Assembly (NCBI RefSeq): GCF_012848855.1
Contig: NZ_CP051630.1
Coordinates: 1,591,501-1,655,500, forward strand
Source: Pyruvatibacter mobilis
GTDB lineage: Bacteria > Pseudomonadota > Alphaproteobacteria > CGMCC-115125
Direction: 5' to 3'
DNA length: 64,000 bases
The notes beneath the pieces were generated by a model. That model searched no databases, was not told where the DNA came from, and saw only the letters and a list, made by a program, of their open reading frames with translations. The number at the start of each line of letters is the position of its first letter. Position 1 is the first letter of the stretch. The position numbers were made by a program, and so were the translations under genes. This document shows, piece after piece, positions 41,416 through 51,700 of this stretch.

Positions 41416-43932
41416 TCAAGCACTGTGTGCGGCGAAAGCTGTGGATTTCTCTTCCTCGCTGTCACTTTCCGCGCGGCTTGCGAATTTCTGCAGAGTTACG
41501 GCCAGTGCCTTCACCGAAATCGGCTTGGGCAGGAAGTCGCTCATGCCCGCTGCGAGATATTCCTCGCGGGTGCCGCGCATGGCGTGAGCGGTGATTGCGA
41601 TGATCGGCACATGGGCACCGGTGTCGCGTTCTTCCTCGCGGATGAGGCGGGTGGCCATCACACCGTCGATGCGCGGCATCTGCACATCCATCAGCACGGC
41701 GTCATAGCCGCCCTTGCGGGCCGCCTCCACCGCTTCGGCCCCGTCCGGCACGATGTCGTAGCTATATCCCAGCCGCGAGACCATGGCGGTGATGACCCGC
41801 TGATTGACGTGATTGTCCTCGGCGATCAGCAAATGGCCACGATGGGTGCCTTCAGGAGCAGGGCCCGGAGCAGCGGCAGGTGCAGACCCGGCCGCTGCCG
41901 TGGTCTTTTCCGGTGCAGCCGCGGATGCGGCAGGTGCGGGATCGTGTCCCGATGCGGGCGGTGCCTCGGCCGCCGGCCTGGCGGGACGGTCCGGGGTCGG
42001 CAACGCCGGGATCTGTGCCTCTGCAGGTGCCGCAGATGCTTCGGAGCCGGGCACGCTGCGGCTCGCAGGCGTTGGGGGTTCGTAGGCGACTGTGAACCAG
42101 AAGGTGCTGCCCTGCCCCTGCGTACTGTCGACACCAATCTCGCCGCCCATGCGCTCCGCCAGACGTTTGCAGATCGCCAGCCCCAGGCCGGTGCCGCCGA
42201 ACTCGGCAAAGCTGCTGCGCGCCTGGGAATAGGGCTCGAACAGGGTGTTGAGAGTTTCCCCGTCAATGCCGATGCCGGTGTCGGTCACCCGGCAGCGGAG
42301 CATGTGCCTGCCATCGGCGGCGGTCTCGCTCATCATGCTGACCGTGACCATGCCGTCGCGGGTGAATTTCACCGCGTTGCCGACAAGGTTGGAGATGATC
42401 TGGCGCAGGCGGCCGCGATCTGTTGAGACAGCAGGCGGCAGGTTTTCGCCGGCTTCAAAAGTGAGCGACACATGCTGCTTGCCAGCCGCGGGACCGAACA
42501 GCCGCGTGACCCCGCGGGCGAGCTCCGCCGGATCGAATGTCTCCGGTGACAGTTCAAGCCTGTCCGCCCCCAGCTTGGAGAGGTCCAGCAGATCATCAAG
42601 GATGGCCAGCAGGCCGCGGGCGCTGTCTGCAGCCGTGTCCGCCAGCGGCTGTTGCTCGGTGGTCAGGTTGCCATGTGACAGCAGCTCCAGCATGCCAATA
42701 ATGCCGTTGAGCGGCGTGCGGAGTTCATGGCTGACGGTGGCGACGAATTCGGACTTCGCGTTGCTCGCATCCTCCGCTTCCGCCTGGGCGGTGCGCAGAT
42801 CGGTTTCCGTGCGGCGGCGCGATGTGATGTCGGCAACCGTTCCGACGATACGCATCGGCTGCCCGTTGGGACCACGGCCGAGTGCAGCCTTGATTTCCAC
42901 CCATTCCACATGGCTGTGGGGCACACGGACGCGCACCTCAACATTTACGGGATCACCGTGAATGACGCAGGCCCGCAATTTCTCGCGATAGCGATCCACA
43001 TCGTCGGGGTGGATGGTATCCATGATCTTGCTGACCGGCATTCCGTTGCCACGCAAATCAAGCCCCAGAGTGCGCTTCATATGGTCGGAGCAGTACATCT
43101 GCTCGCGACCGATATGCCAGTCCCAGACCCCATGCTTCGATGCTTCCTGCACGAGCGACAGCCGATCGGCGGTTTCGCGGGCAACCATGTCGGCATTGAT
43201 CTCGTCGGTCAGGTCAGTGAACACGCCGAAGATTTTCGTGCCGTCGCTGTTCTTCTGACCGCGCACTACCACATGGCGGATCGCCCCTTCCTGACGCACC
43301 AGCCGGGCGTGAAAGTTCACCGGCTCGCCGCGCTCGAGGCAACTGCTGACAGCTTCGATGAGCTTGGGCCTGTCCTCCTGGTGGAACCGCGTACGGGCGT
43401 GCTCTTCGGAAATCACTGCTTCCTTCTCGCCATCGCGCAGCAGGTCAAACGGGTTGTCTGACCAGGTGACGGTGCCGTGCGAAGCGTCCAGCATCCAGAA
43501 ACCCTCGGCGCGCGCGCCATCGACCTTTTCGAGGAAGCGGTCATAGGTGCCCCGGTATGCCGCCGGCAGGTGACGCTCACGGGCGCCCTCTGTCAGCGTC
43601 ACACTGAAATGGCCTGACCTGTCCGGCAGGGACACGCAGTCGAACGCGAATCTGAGACCGTCCGGACCCCGCCTTTCCGCTTCGAAATCAAAGGCCGTAA
43701 TGCCTCGCGCCGCGGCATCCGCGATCTGGTTGGTAATCGACGGGGCATCCTTGAGGAACCTCAGCCAGCCGCCCTGCAGCAGTTCCTCGCGCGGGACGCG
43801 GAGCATGCCCGCTGCGCCCTGAGACGCATCCAGCACCATGCCGCGCTGGTTGATGAGCAGAATGGGATTTGGAAGGACCGCAATGCCGCCGCTTGCCGCG
43901 TCAGACCCGTTGGTGCTGCCGTGGTCGTACAT
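41416..43932 (-). CDS. PAS-domain hybrid sensor histidine kinase
   Basis: The 838-residue product is cytoplasmic by sequence, without membrane spans. Three PAS-like units occupy about residues 15-120, 140-245 and 255-375 (the third, [18 protein letters not shown], is PAS_3-like with a following PAC). The HisKA H-box [15 protein letters not shown] has His402. The ATPase domain shows the N-box LVGNAVKFT, the G1 box DTGIGID and the G2 box [19 protein letters not shown] Pro/Ala-rich linker of about 70 residues leads to a receiver domain with [10 protein letters not shown] (Asp near 755). It is divergent from the LuxR-type regulator gene and near tRNA-Asp. The target of its receiver is unknown. 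Confidence 0.92.
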   Translation of the reverse strand: MYDHGSTNGSDAASGGIAVLPNPILLINQRGMVLDASQGAAGMLRVPREELLQGGWLRFLKDAPSITNQIADAAARGITAFDFEAERRGPDGLRFAFDCVSLPDRSGHFSVTLTEGARERHLPAAYRGTYDRFLEKVDGARAEGFWMLDASHGTVTWSDNPFDLLRDGEKEAVISEEHARTRFHQEDRPKLIEAVSSCLERGEPVNFHARLVRQEGAIRHVVVRGQKNSDGTKIFGVFTDLTDEINADMVARETADRLSLVQEASKHGVWDWHIGREQMYCSDHMKRTLGLDLRGNGMPVSKIMDTIHPDDVDRYREKLRACVIHGDPVNVEVRVRVPHSHVEWVEIKAALGRGPNGQPMRIVGTVADITSRRRTETDLRTAQAEAEDASNAKSEFVATVSHELRTPLNGIIGMLELLSHGNLTTEQQPLADTAADSARGLLAILDDLLDLSKLGADRLELSPETFDPAELARGVTRLFGPAAGKQHVSLTFEAGENLPPAVSTDRGRLRQIISNLVGNAVKFTRDGMVTVSMMSETAADGRHMLRCRVTDTGIGIDGETLNTLFEPYSQARSSFAEFGGTGLGLAICKRLAERMGGEIGVDSTQGQGSTFWFTVAYEPPTPASRSVPGSEASAAPAEAQIPALPTPDRPARPAAEAPPASGHDPAPAASAAAPEKTTAAAGSAPAAAPGPAPEGTHRGHLLIAEDNHVNQRVITAMVSRLGYSYDIVPDGAEAVEAARKGGYDAVLMDVQMPRIDGVMATRLIREEERDTGAHVPIIAITAHAMRGTREEYLAAGMSDFLPKPISVKALAVTLQKFASRAESDSEEEKSTAFAAHSA

Positions 43933-44273
43933 TCCTTACCGTCCCCCAACTGGAATGCACGGCGGGACCATGGCGTCCGCGACGCCACGGCCGATCGCCG
44001 TGATGCACTTTCTGCGCGCAGCATGGCGCAAGCCGGTTAAGAGGCGGCTAAAGTCGTATGACGGCTCAATTAAAAACGCACCAAATGCGCGAGACGGGTT
44101 GCATTGGGTCAGAGAATGCCGGAGTTTCGTTTATCCGGATCGGGATGATTTGACCGACGCTGCCCGCGGTCGGGCACTCCCGTTGAGGGTTTCAATTTGT
44201 CACAGGCCCCATTGACCTGCCGCAAGGCCGGGACGCGGCTGCCCGTGAGACTTCAGGGCCATTCCGAGGAGGC

Positions 44274-44303
44274 CTAGTCCCTAAGGACTAGTCCCTATGC
44301 GCA
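44274..44303 (+). promoter_or_regulatory. Promoter/operator of the response-regulator gene: TAGTCC half-sites and GGACTAG-N4-TATGCGCA
   Basis: CTAGTCC (44274-44280) and GGACTAG (44285-44291) form a 7-4-7 inverted repeat, and GGACTAGTCC is itself palindromic. Exactly four bases later comes TATGCGCA (44296-44303). The same GGACTAG-N4-TATGCGCA occurs ahead of tpsA. The first half-site falls at the expected -35 distance from TATGCG, the position used by NarL/FixJ-type activators. I infer a site bound by the regulator encoded just downstream. The rest of the 416-bp intergenic region (43933-44348) shows no gene. Confidence 0.6.
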
Positions 44304-44348
44304 CATGAAAAATGTGATCAATACAGGCAGAAAACAGGAGCGCATTTC

Positions 44349-45029
44349 ATGACTCCCGGCGTATTGATGCCCGATCAGACCTTCCTCATCGCTGACGATC
44401 ACTGGCTAGTCCGTCAGGGCCTGCGGCAGACCCTGACGGCCCTGAGCGACACCCTCAAAGTGCATGAGGCGGACAGCTTCGATGAAGTGTTTACCCTGCT
44501 GAAGCGGGACGACATCAGCTTCGATCTACTACTCATCGATATGTCCATGCCCGGCGCACAGCCTGAGGCGGCCATTGCCCATATCCGCGAAACATCCCCG
44601 GCCATTCCGGTGGTGGTGATCTCCGGCAGCGATGACCCGGTCATCATCCGCCGGATGATCGATTGCGGGGCGGCGGGCTTCGTCGCCAAATCGGCTCCCC
44701 CCTCCATCCTGGTCAGCGCGCTGCAGCTGGTGCTGGCGGGCGGCATCTATGTGCCGCCGTCAGCGCTTGAGGCCTCAGCCCCGGCCACCACCGCTGTCCT
44801 TACCGAGCGCCAGACGCAGGTGCTCAACATGCTGGCGGAAGGAGCCCCCAACAAGGTCATTGCCGCCCGGCTGGGGCTTGCCTTGCCGACGGTGAAGATC
44901 CATGTGGCTGCCGTGCTGCGGCGCCTGTCCGCCCGCAACCGGGTGGAAGCGGTGCAGGAAGCCATGCGGCTCGGGCTCATCGAGCCGCCGCGAGCTTCGT
45001 CCCTGGGGGATGCGCCGCCGGGCACCTGA
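44349..45029 (+). CDS. NarL/FixJ-type response regulator (receiver plus LuxR HTH)
   Basis: The 226-residue product has a receiver domain at about 10-125: acidic pair D16-D17, phosphoacceptor D64 in LLLIDMSMPGAQ, and the conserved Lys in GFVAKSAPPS. A LuxR-type helix-turn-helix follows at about 145-205 (LTERQTQVLNMLAEGAPNKV, then LPTVKIHVAAVLRRL). The ATG has AGGAG 8 bases upstream. It is convergent with the membrane hybrid kinase gene, whose H-box type is commonly paired with NarL-type regulators. Its own promoter and that of tpsA share an operator-like element, so autoregulation and control of the adhesin operon are likely. Confidence 0.92.
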   Translation: MTPGVLMPDQTFLIADDHWLVRQGLRQTLTALSDTLKVHEADSFDEVFTLLKRDDISFDLLLIDMSMPGAQPEAAIAHIRETSPAIPVVVISGSDDPVIIRRMIDCGAAGFVAKSAPPSILVSALQLVLAGGIYVPPSALEASAPATTAVLTERQTQVLNMLAEGAPNKVIAARLGLALPTVKIHVAAVLRRLSARNRVEAVQEAMRLGLIEPPRASSLGDAPPGT

Positions 45030-45078
45030 CGCCCGTCCCTGTTGCCCGAACAAGACCCGCCTCGCGGGGCAACCCCTT

Positions 45079-46920
45079 TCAGCGGGGCAGCACATGACGC
45101 AGCACGGCGCGCAGACGGGCAGGCTGCACGGGCTTGTGCAGCAATTGCTGGCCGGTGCCGCTCAATTCGCGCAGGCGCTCGGGGCCAGTATCGCCGGTGA
45201 TGATCACCGCGGGCACGTCACGGCCTGCTGCGCCGCGCACCGTCGCGATCACGTCGCGGCCGGTCCGGTCATCGGGCAGCCGGTAATCGGTCACGATCAG
45301 GTCCGGCATCTGCCCCATGGCATCGAGCGCCAGCGACACGTCTTCCCAACGCGTCACGTGGGTGCAGCGGAACCCCCAGCTGCCGAGCAGGCCCTGCATG
45401 GCTTCCGCCGAATGCGGATCATCTTCCGCCAACAGAACGTGCAGCCCGGCGAAGTCACCGTCGGGAACCGGCGCCGGCGCGATCTCGCCCGCTACCGCTG
45501 TCCGCGCTGCGGCGACCGGCACCTCAAGGGAGAAGCGGCTGCCCTGCCCCACCCGCGAGCAGACGGCGATGTCGTGTTCAAGGAGGTCGCTGGTGCGCTT
45601 GACGATGGAGAGGCCCAGTCCCAGCCCGCCCTGCCGGTCGCTGGCTGCGGATTTGAGCTGGAAGAATTCCTGGAAGATCTCGGAGACATGCTCCTCCGAA
45701 ATGCCCGGCCCCGTGTCCCATACCTCCAGCCGCACCATGTCGCCGCGGCGGCGCACCGCCAGCAGCACGCCCCCCTCGGCAGTGTAGCGGATGGCGTTGG
45801 CCAGCAGGTTGCGCACGATCTGGCCGAGCAGGAAGCGGTCGCTGATGATGGTCACTTCCGGCGCCGACAGCCGCAGGCTGAGCCCTTTCTCTTCCGCTTC
45901 GCCTTCGAACTCGTTGGCGATCTGCGACAGATAGGATTTGAGGTCGATGGGCGCGCGCCGCACTTCGACGATGCCCGCATCGAGCTTTGACACGTCGAGC
46001 AGCGAATCCAGAAGCTCGGAAATCACATCAAGCGAGCGGTCGATCTTACCGACAAGGTCCACCTCCGCGTCAGACCGGTGTTCCCGCCCGAGGGCTGCCG
46101 CGAACAGGCGCAGGGCATGGACCGGCTGGCGCAGGTCGTGGCTGGCGGAGGCAAGAAAGCGCGTCTTCGCCTGGTTGGATTGTTCCGCCTCGCGGCGCGC
46201 CTCGTCCAGCTCGCCCACCGTCTGTTCAAGGGAGTCCACCAGGTCCTTGTTTTCGAAGCGCAGCGACAGGGCTTCGACCACCTGCTGGTGCATCGACCGG
46301 CCGATATTCATCAGCACAAGGAAATAGAGGATAAGCAGGATTGCCATGGCCAGATGGCTTTCCGCACTGTCCATCAGGAAACGCAGGGTCAGGAGCCCAA
46401 GCGCCGGGGCGACAGCCACGCGGATCGCCACCAGCCGCGGTGACAGGGAGGCGGTGGCGGAGGCGCTGATGCCGCCGACGCAGAACGCCAGCACGACCTG
46501 GTAGGTGATGTCATCTTCCGGATAGAGCAGGAAGCCGGACGCCCCCCACAGGATGCCGGTGATGAAGACAGCCACGAGATAGATGCGGTCCCAGATGACA
46601 AGCTCGGAGTCCGGCGGGTCGATCCTGTTGAAGCGGCGCACGAGCAGCATGCGGGCCACCGACGCGGCAAGAGACGCCCCGACCCAGATGGCGAGATTGG
46701 TCGTCTCGGCCACCCCCCAGAAGGCTGCCCCCACCACGAGGATGAGCAGGATATGCATCACCCCCGGATTGGCCGTCTGGTAGATCATGCGGACCTGGGC
46801 ACCGAAGATATCACGCTGCTTGGGCCGGGCCGATGCGGCGCGGTGCCAGTCTCGCAGATGCTCCACAGGCGCACTCCCGCCGCTCTTGCCGCTGCCGCCT
46901 GGTGCAGGCACGTCGCTCAC
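45079..46920 (-). CDS. Membrane-bound hybrid sensor histidine kinase (HDLRQP-type H-box)
   Basis: The 613-residue product starts at GTG (46918-46920) with a G-run upstream. Residues 50-205 hold about six membrane spans of an unrecognised sensor module. A coiled coil (about 215-250) leads to the H-box FLASASHDLRQPVHALRLF with His261. This HDLRQP version belongs to a kinase class often paired with LuxR-type regulators. The ATPase domain has NLLANAIRYT, DTGPGISEEH and GGLGLGLSIVKR. A C-terminal receiver follows with LIVTDYRLPDD. The gene starts 55 bp after the tpsB stop on the same strand, so it is probably in the tpsAB operon and senses a condition linked to adhesin export. Confidence 0.9.
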   Translation of the reverse strand: MSDVPAPGGSGKSGGSAPVEHLRDWHRAASARPKQRDIFGAQVRMIYQTANPGVMHILLILVVGAAFWGVAETTNLAIWVGASLAASVARMLLVRRFNRIDPPDSELVIWDRIYLVAVFITGILWGASGFLLYPEDDITYQVVLAFCVGGISASATASLSPRLVAIRVAVAPALGLLTLRFLMDSAESHLAMAILLILYFLVLMNIGRSMHQQVVEALSLRFENKDLVDSLEQTVGELDEARREAEQSNQAKTRFLASASHDLRQPVHALRLFAAALGREHRSDAEVDLVGKIDRSLDVISELLDSLLDVSKLDAGIVEVRRAPIDLKSYLSQIANEFEGEAEEKGLSLRLSAPEVTIISDRFLLGQIVRNLLANAIRYTAEGGVLLAVRRRGDMVRLEVWDTGPGISEEHVSEIFQEFFQLKSAASDRQGGLGLGLSIVKRTSDLLEHDIAVCSRVGQGSRFSLEVPVAAARTAVAGEIAPAPVPDGDFAGLHVLLAEDDPHSAEAMQGLLGSWGFRCTHVTRWEDVSLALDAMGQMPDLIVTDYRLPDDRTGRDVIATVRGAAGRDVPAVIITGDTGPERLRELSGTGQQLLHKPVQPARLRAVLRHVLPR

Positions 46921-46975
46921 CGTCTGTCCCCCGTCATACCGCGGCCCGCATAGTGGGGCCGAGGCGACTACACTA

Positions 46976-48757
46976 TCAGAAGGAAACAGAAATTCTCACA
47001 TGGGTGCGTGATGACTCGGCCCGGTTGTTGTCCCTGCCGGTTATCTGCGCGCCATGGGCGACATCCGCTGACACATAAGGACCAAAGCGGTAGCTGAAGC
47101 CCACGCCCGCGCTCATCAGGGAGCGTCGCAGCGTTTCGCCGGGGGCCGGGTCATCGAGCCACACGTCACCGCGATCCACGAACATGTATGCCTGAAACGC
47201 ATCCGGTACGCCGGTGAGGCCATCAAGCACGGACAGCGTCGGCCCGCGCAGTTCCAGATTGGCCACGACGCCATGGTCGCCCGCTGCCTCGTTGTCCTCG
47301 AAGCCACGCACGCTGCGGACACCGCCCGCATAAATCTGCTCACTCGGCAGCAGGTTCGTTGTCGCTGTCTGGGCAGACACGCGGCCGGACAGATAGACAT
47401 CATCGGTCAGGTCGTGCTGGCGGGCGAGATCAACCCGCAAGGTGGCGTAGCGTGCATCCGCGTTGCTGCGGCCAACGGCTGTGGCGGAAGGCCGGTAGTC
47501 CCGGTCGTCATTGAAGGCCGTGACGCCGCCGGGGCTGAGGGACAGGGTAGCGCCGAGACTGCTCGTGCCCTGGTCGTCCCGCATGGCCGCGTTCCAGCCG
47601 AGCACCGCCTGCAGCACATCCGTCTTGGCGCTGGAGACTGTGGTACCGCCAAAGCCGAGATCATTGTTGGTACGCTTGAAGTCGGCCCCAACCGACCATT
47701 GGTGCTTTACCTGCCCCCAGCGCCGACGCGGGAAGTGGTAGCGCAGGCTGGCCTGGAAGGACTCGCCGGTGGAGCGGAATGGGCCGGACAGGTTGGGCCG
47801 TGATTCCGCATAGAAGCCGAACACGGACAATTCACTGCGGTCGGCAAAGGGCACGCGATAATCCACAGAATGAGCGAGATAGGCCGGCTTCTCGTCGGTT
47901 AGACCGAAAGGCAGCCTGCCGTCATTCACCAGTTCGCGGCTCGAAAGATATTGGTAGGACAGGAGCGCATCATCGGCCAGGACATGAGCAACATTGCCGC
48001 CGATGAAATAGCGCTCATGGCCGGTGGCCCGGCTGCCCGTATTGTCCATGCCCGCATAGATGCGCCAGGGGCGGCTTTCCTCCACGTCCAGAACAATATC
48101 CGTCTCGCCGAAATCAGCGCCCGGCTCGAGCGTCAGCTCCACCCGCCGGAACATGGGGCGGTTCAGCCAGTCGAGATCATCTTCCAGCGTCCGGGCATCC
48201 AGCGGCGCGCCACGACGTAGACGCATCTGACCGCGCAGGTCCTCGGACGGCAGGCGGGTTTCCCCGCTCACCCGCACCTCGCCGGCAACGAACTCAAGCA
48301 CCAGCACCTGGATGGTGCCGGAGGTAATGTCCTGCTCGGGCACCACCACATCCACGAAGGGCCGTCCCGCGTCGCGATAGGAGCCGATGACACGCGTCAC
48401 CACCTCGTCCAGCAGGGCAAGCGAGACGGGCTGCCCGAGAAAGCTTTCGAGTACAGACCGCATGTCGGGTTCCGCCAGCAGTTCGAGGCCGTCGGTATCG
48501 ATGCCGCGTGTTCTCAGGCCACCTGCCTGGATGTCAGCAGGCTTGGTTAGAAAAACGAGACCCTTGAGCGCGTCGACAAGAACAGCTTCGTCATCCGCCC
48601 CGCCCGGCAGATCCGGCAGGGGCAGCGGTGCGCTGTCCTCCGCCGCCGGAATGTCCGGCGTCACCTGTTCGAATGTCTGGGCTGACGCCCCACGAGCAGA
48701 CACTGCCGCCACGAAAAGTGCCAGCAGTGCTGCCTGTCCCCACAATGTTGTTTTCAC
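46976..48757 (-). CDS. TpsB-type outer membrane transporter (ShlB/FhaC/HecB family)
   Basis: Outer-membrane Omp85-superfamily channel that exports its TpsA partner. The 593-residue product starts at GTG (48755-48757), sharing one base with the tpsA stop (TAGTG). The signal peptide is MKTTLWGQAALLALFVAAVS then an ASA site. POTRA domains span about 70-240 (for example VVPEQDITSGTIQVLVLEF), followed by a 16-strand barrel with the conserved motif YAGGVRSVRGFEDNEAAGD. It ends in Phe (RISVSF), as outer-membrane proteins do. Its partner is the adhesin upstream. Confidence 0.92.
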   Translation of the reverse strand: MKTTLWGQAALLALFVAAVSARGASAQTFEQVTPDIPAAEDSAPLPLPDLPGGADDEAVLVDALKGLVFLTKPADIQAGGLRTRGIDTDGLELLAEPDMRSVLESFLGQPVSLALLDEVVTRVIGSYRDAGRPFVDVVVPEQDITSGTIQVLVLEFVAGEVRVSGETRLPSEDLRGQMRLRRGAPLDARTLEDDLDWLNRPMFRRVELTLEPGADFGETDIVLDVEESRPWRIYAGMDNTGSRATGHERYFIGGNVAHVLADDALLSYQYLSSRELVNDGRLPFGLTDEKPAYLAHSVDYRVPFADRSELSVFGFYAESRPNLSGPFRSTGESFQASLRYHFPRRRWGQVKHQWSVGADFKRTNNDLGFGGTTVSSAKTDVLQAVLGWNAAMRDDQGTSSLGATLSLSPGGVTAFNDDRDYRPSATAVGRSNADARYATLRVDLARQHDLTDDVYLSGRVSAQTATTNLLPSEQIYAGGVRSVRGFEDNEAAGDHGVVANLELRGPTLSVLDGLTGVPDAFQAYMFVDRGDVWLDDPAPGETLRRSLMSAGVGFSYRFGPYVSADVAHGAQITGRDNNRAESSRTHVRISVSF

Positions 48758-51700
48758 TACGCGCCCCCGACGCCCGTGCCTGAAGCAAAGGCCTCTCTCA
48801 TCATTCTCACAAAGGTTGCCGGCAGGCGGATGCTCACCTTGCGGCCGAAGACCGTGTATTCGACGACAACCGTCTCCGTCGTGCTCCCGACGGTCTGGGT
48901 CGTCAGCGGTGTCATACCCCCGCCTTGCTGGCCTGCGCCCGATGAGCCGGCCGGCGGTTCCTGCGCGCCTGTGCCCTGATCATTGGCGCCCGGGCCCTGC
49001 TGCTGAAGGGAGGGTGGCAGGGAGAGTTCGTCGATCACCTGCATGGCCTCGCCGTCATTCTGCTCGCGCAGCTGACCCGCGATCTCTTCCGGCGTCTGTG
49101 GTCCCGCGCTACCCGGGCCGCCGCCTCCCGGACCCTGGGCGGGTGCCGGGCGGACGACCAGTTCGCCGTCAACAAAGGTGATCACGTAATTGGTGGAGGA
49201 GACACCGCCTGGTGTGACTACGTAGCGGCCTGCCGGTGACGCCGGCCCCGCCACCGTGTTGAACACGATGCCGCCGGTGAGCGCCGCCGGTCCCTCACCA
49301 TTGACGAAGCCCTGGTAGCTTGCCGTGAAGGTAGGGTTCGGCTCCCCTTCCATGCGTGCCGCATCGTCCGCAGTGACGATCAGCGCCACGGGGTCGATGG
49401 TGAAGGCCGCCGGTGTATAGGCGATGGTGTAATTGCCGCCTGCCGCCAGCGTGCCCTGACCAATCTGGTAGGGCCCGCCTGCAACCGTTTCCCCGGCCTG
49501 ACGGACCAGCCCGCCGGTGAACAGTGCCGCAGTATCGCCGTTGACGAAGCCTGCATGGGTGTAGGTCAGCGCCGGGTCTGCTCCGCCATAGGCCTTACTG
49601 GCGGCATTGGCGGTGACGGTGAGCTGAGCCGGGGTAACCGCAAGGGTGCCGTTCTGCACCGTGAGGCCGTAACCCATTTTGGAGGTCAGGCCGCTGATGT
49701 CACCGGTCAGCACGTAATTGCCGGCGCCCGACGACGCATCCGCCGTGGTCGTGATGACCGCACCGGCGAGAATGTCTGCGAGGCTGTCGCCTGCCACGAT
49801 GTCTGCCGGGTCGACGGCTGCAAAGGTGAAGGCGCCATTCGCCTGGCCATAGGCGCGGGTTGAGTCTTCGGCCTTCACGGTTAGTGTCGGTGCCAGGGTG
49901 TGGAAGAAAAGGTTGCCCGCTTCCGCGACACCGCCCGGCGGCGTGCCCGCATAGGTCTTGTTGTAGCGCCGCTGACCGGTGATGCCATTCAGCGTGTCGT
50001 TGAGCGGTGTCGCCGTGTAGATCAGGAAACGGCCGCCGCCGAGATCAATCACGTTGCTGGCCGCCTGATTGGTGTACCGGTCGCCCGCAATCACCACGTC
50101 CGCGCCATTTGTCTGGATTGAGGTCGCGCTGCTCGTGGTGACGGTGCCGCTGCCATTGCTGTCGCGGTCGGCCTCCAGCGTGATGATACCGCTCGACTGA
50201 AGCGCGCCCAGCACATCAAGACTGCCGCCCGCGCCGAAATGGATCGTCCCGGCCGACTGCGTCGCGCCCTGGAGGGCGAGGTTGCCGCCTGCAAACACGC
50301 CCTCCGCCGTGTTCACATTGATGGTGCCGCTGCCATTGCCGTCCACATCCGGATTGAACGTGGCGGAGGCATTGGCGATGTCCATGCCGCCATTGATGTT
50401 GATCGCGTCCTGCGCGCGGAAGATGACCTGGCCGGTCATGCCGCTGAAGCGCTGCGCGGCCAGCGTATTGAAGGCTGCCTGGGAACCGCCGCCATAGGAC
50501 TGCGGCGCATTGCCGATATTGAGGATCGTCGTATCGGCACCGCCCACATAGACCAGCGGCGCCGAGGCGGACGACCACCAGCCGTAATAGGGTGTGCCAT
50601 ACCAGTCATAGTCGCGCGGGGCGGTATAGGCGCCGGGTGAGAAGCCCTCGAAGGCTATATAGCCATTGGGCGCACGGAACATGTGCGGAGCCTGATTGAA
50701 GAAGTCATCCGACTTCACGGTGATGTTGCCGTTGGCAGCCTCGATATACATGCCCGCACCATTCATCCGCAGGCCCGGCGACCGGATCATGAGGTTCTGC
50801 CTGATCAGGATCGGCGAGGAGCCCAGCGACAGGGCATTGATGCCGGTACTGCGCGAGCCGTCATGATCAAGGAAAACATCCGCAGACAGATTGTTCAGTC
50901 CGCCATAGATCTGGATGCCGTCGCTGCCCGCAATGCGGGCCGTGCCGGAGACATTCGCCGCCCAGTCCATGTTGTTGTAGGGGTCATAGGCCATCAGGTA
51001 CTGCACGCGGCGCGCATCATTGATGTGCAGCGTTCCGGCGCGGACCTTGGAGAAATCATCGTACCAGGCATAGTAATTGCCGTTCTGGATGCCGATCGAC
51101 CCGCGCTTGGACATGTGAATGCGGTGCGATGTGGTGTATGCCCCGCGCCGGTCGAAATAGACATTGCCCGCCCCGCCATCGACGACGACGGACGTGAGCG
51201 ACGGACCCAGGATGTCCGTGCCCAGGCTTTCGACGCGGATATCTCCGCCGCCGGATGACACCAGCCCGCCATTCACAACGCGGAACAGGCCGCTGCCGTC
51301 GCTCCAGCCATTGGCGTTACCGTCGGTGTCAGCGGAAATCTGGATCGCGCCGCCTTCGGTGCTGATGTTGCCCGTGGCCCCCACCACCACATTGTTGCCC
51401 GCCGCGGCGGAGAACATACCGCCCCGGGTCTCCACCGCCGCGTTGACGGTGACGTCGTTGGCAGCGGACAAGCCGACGGAGAGCGAGCGGGCGGCATCGT
51501 CCGAGCCTATGCGCGCATTCACGGTGATATTGCGTTCAGCACTCATGGTCAGCGCCGTGCCGCCCACGCCGCCGGTTTTCTCGATGGCGGCGGACACCAT
51601 GATGTCACCATCGCCGTTGCCATTGGCGTTCTGGGTGGTGATGACCACGTTGTTGCCTTGCAGCAGCGCTTCCAAATCGCTGGCCAATACCTGCGAACTG

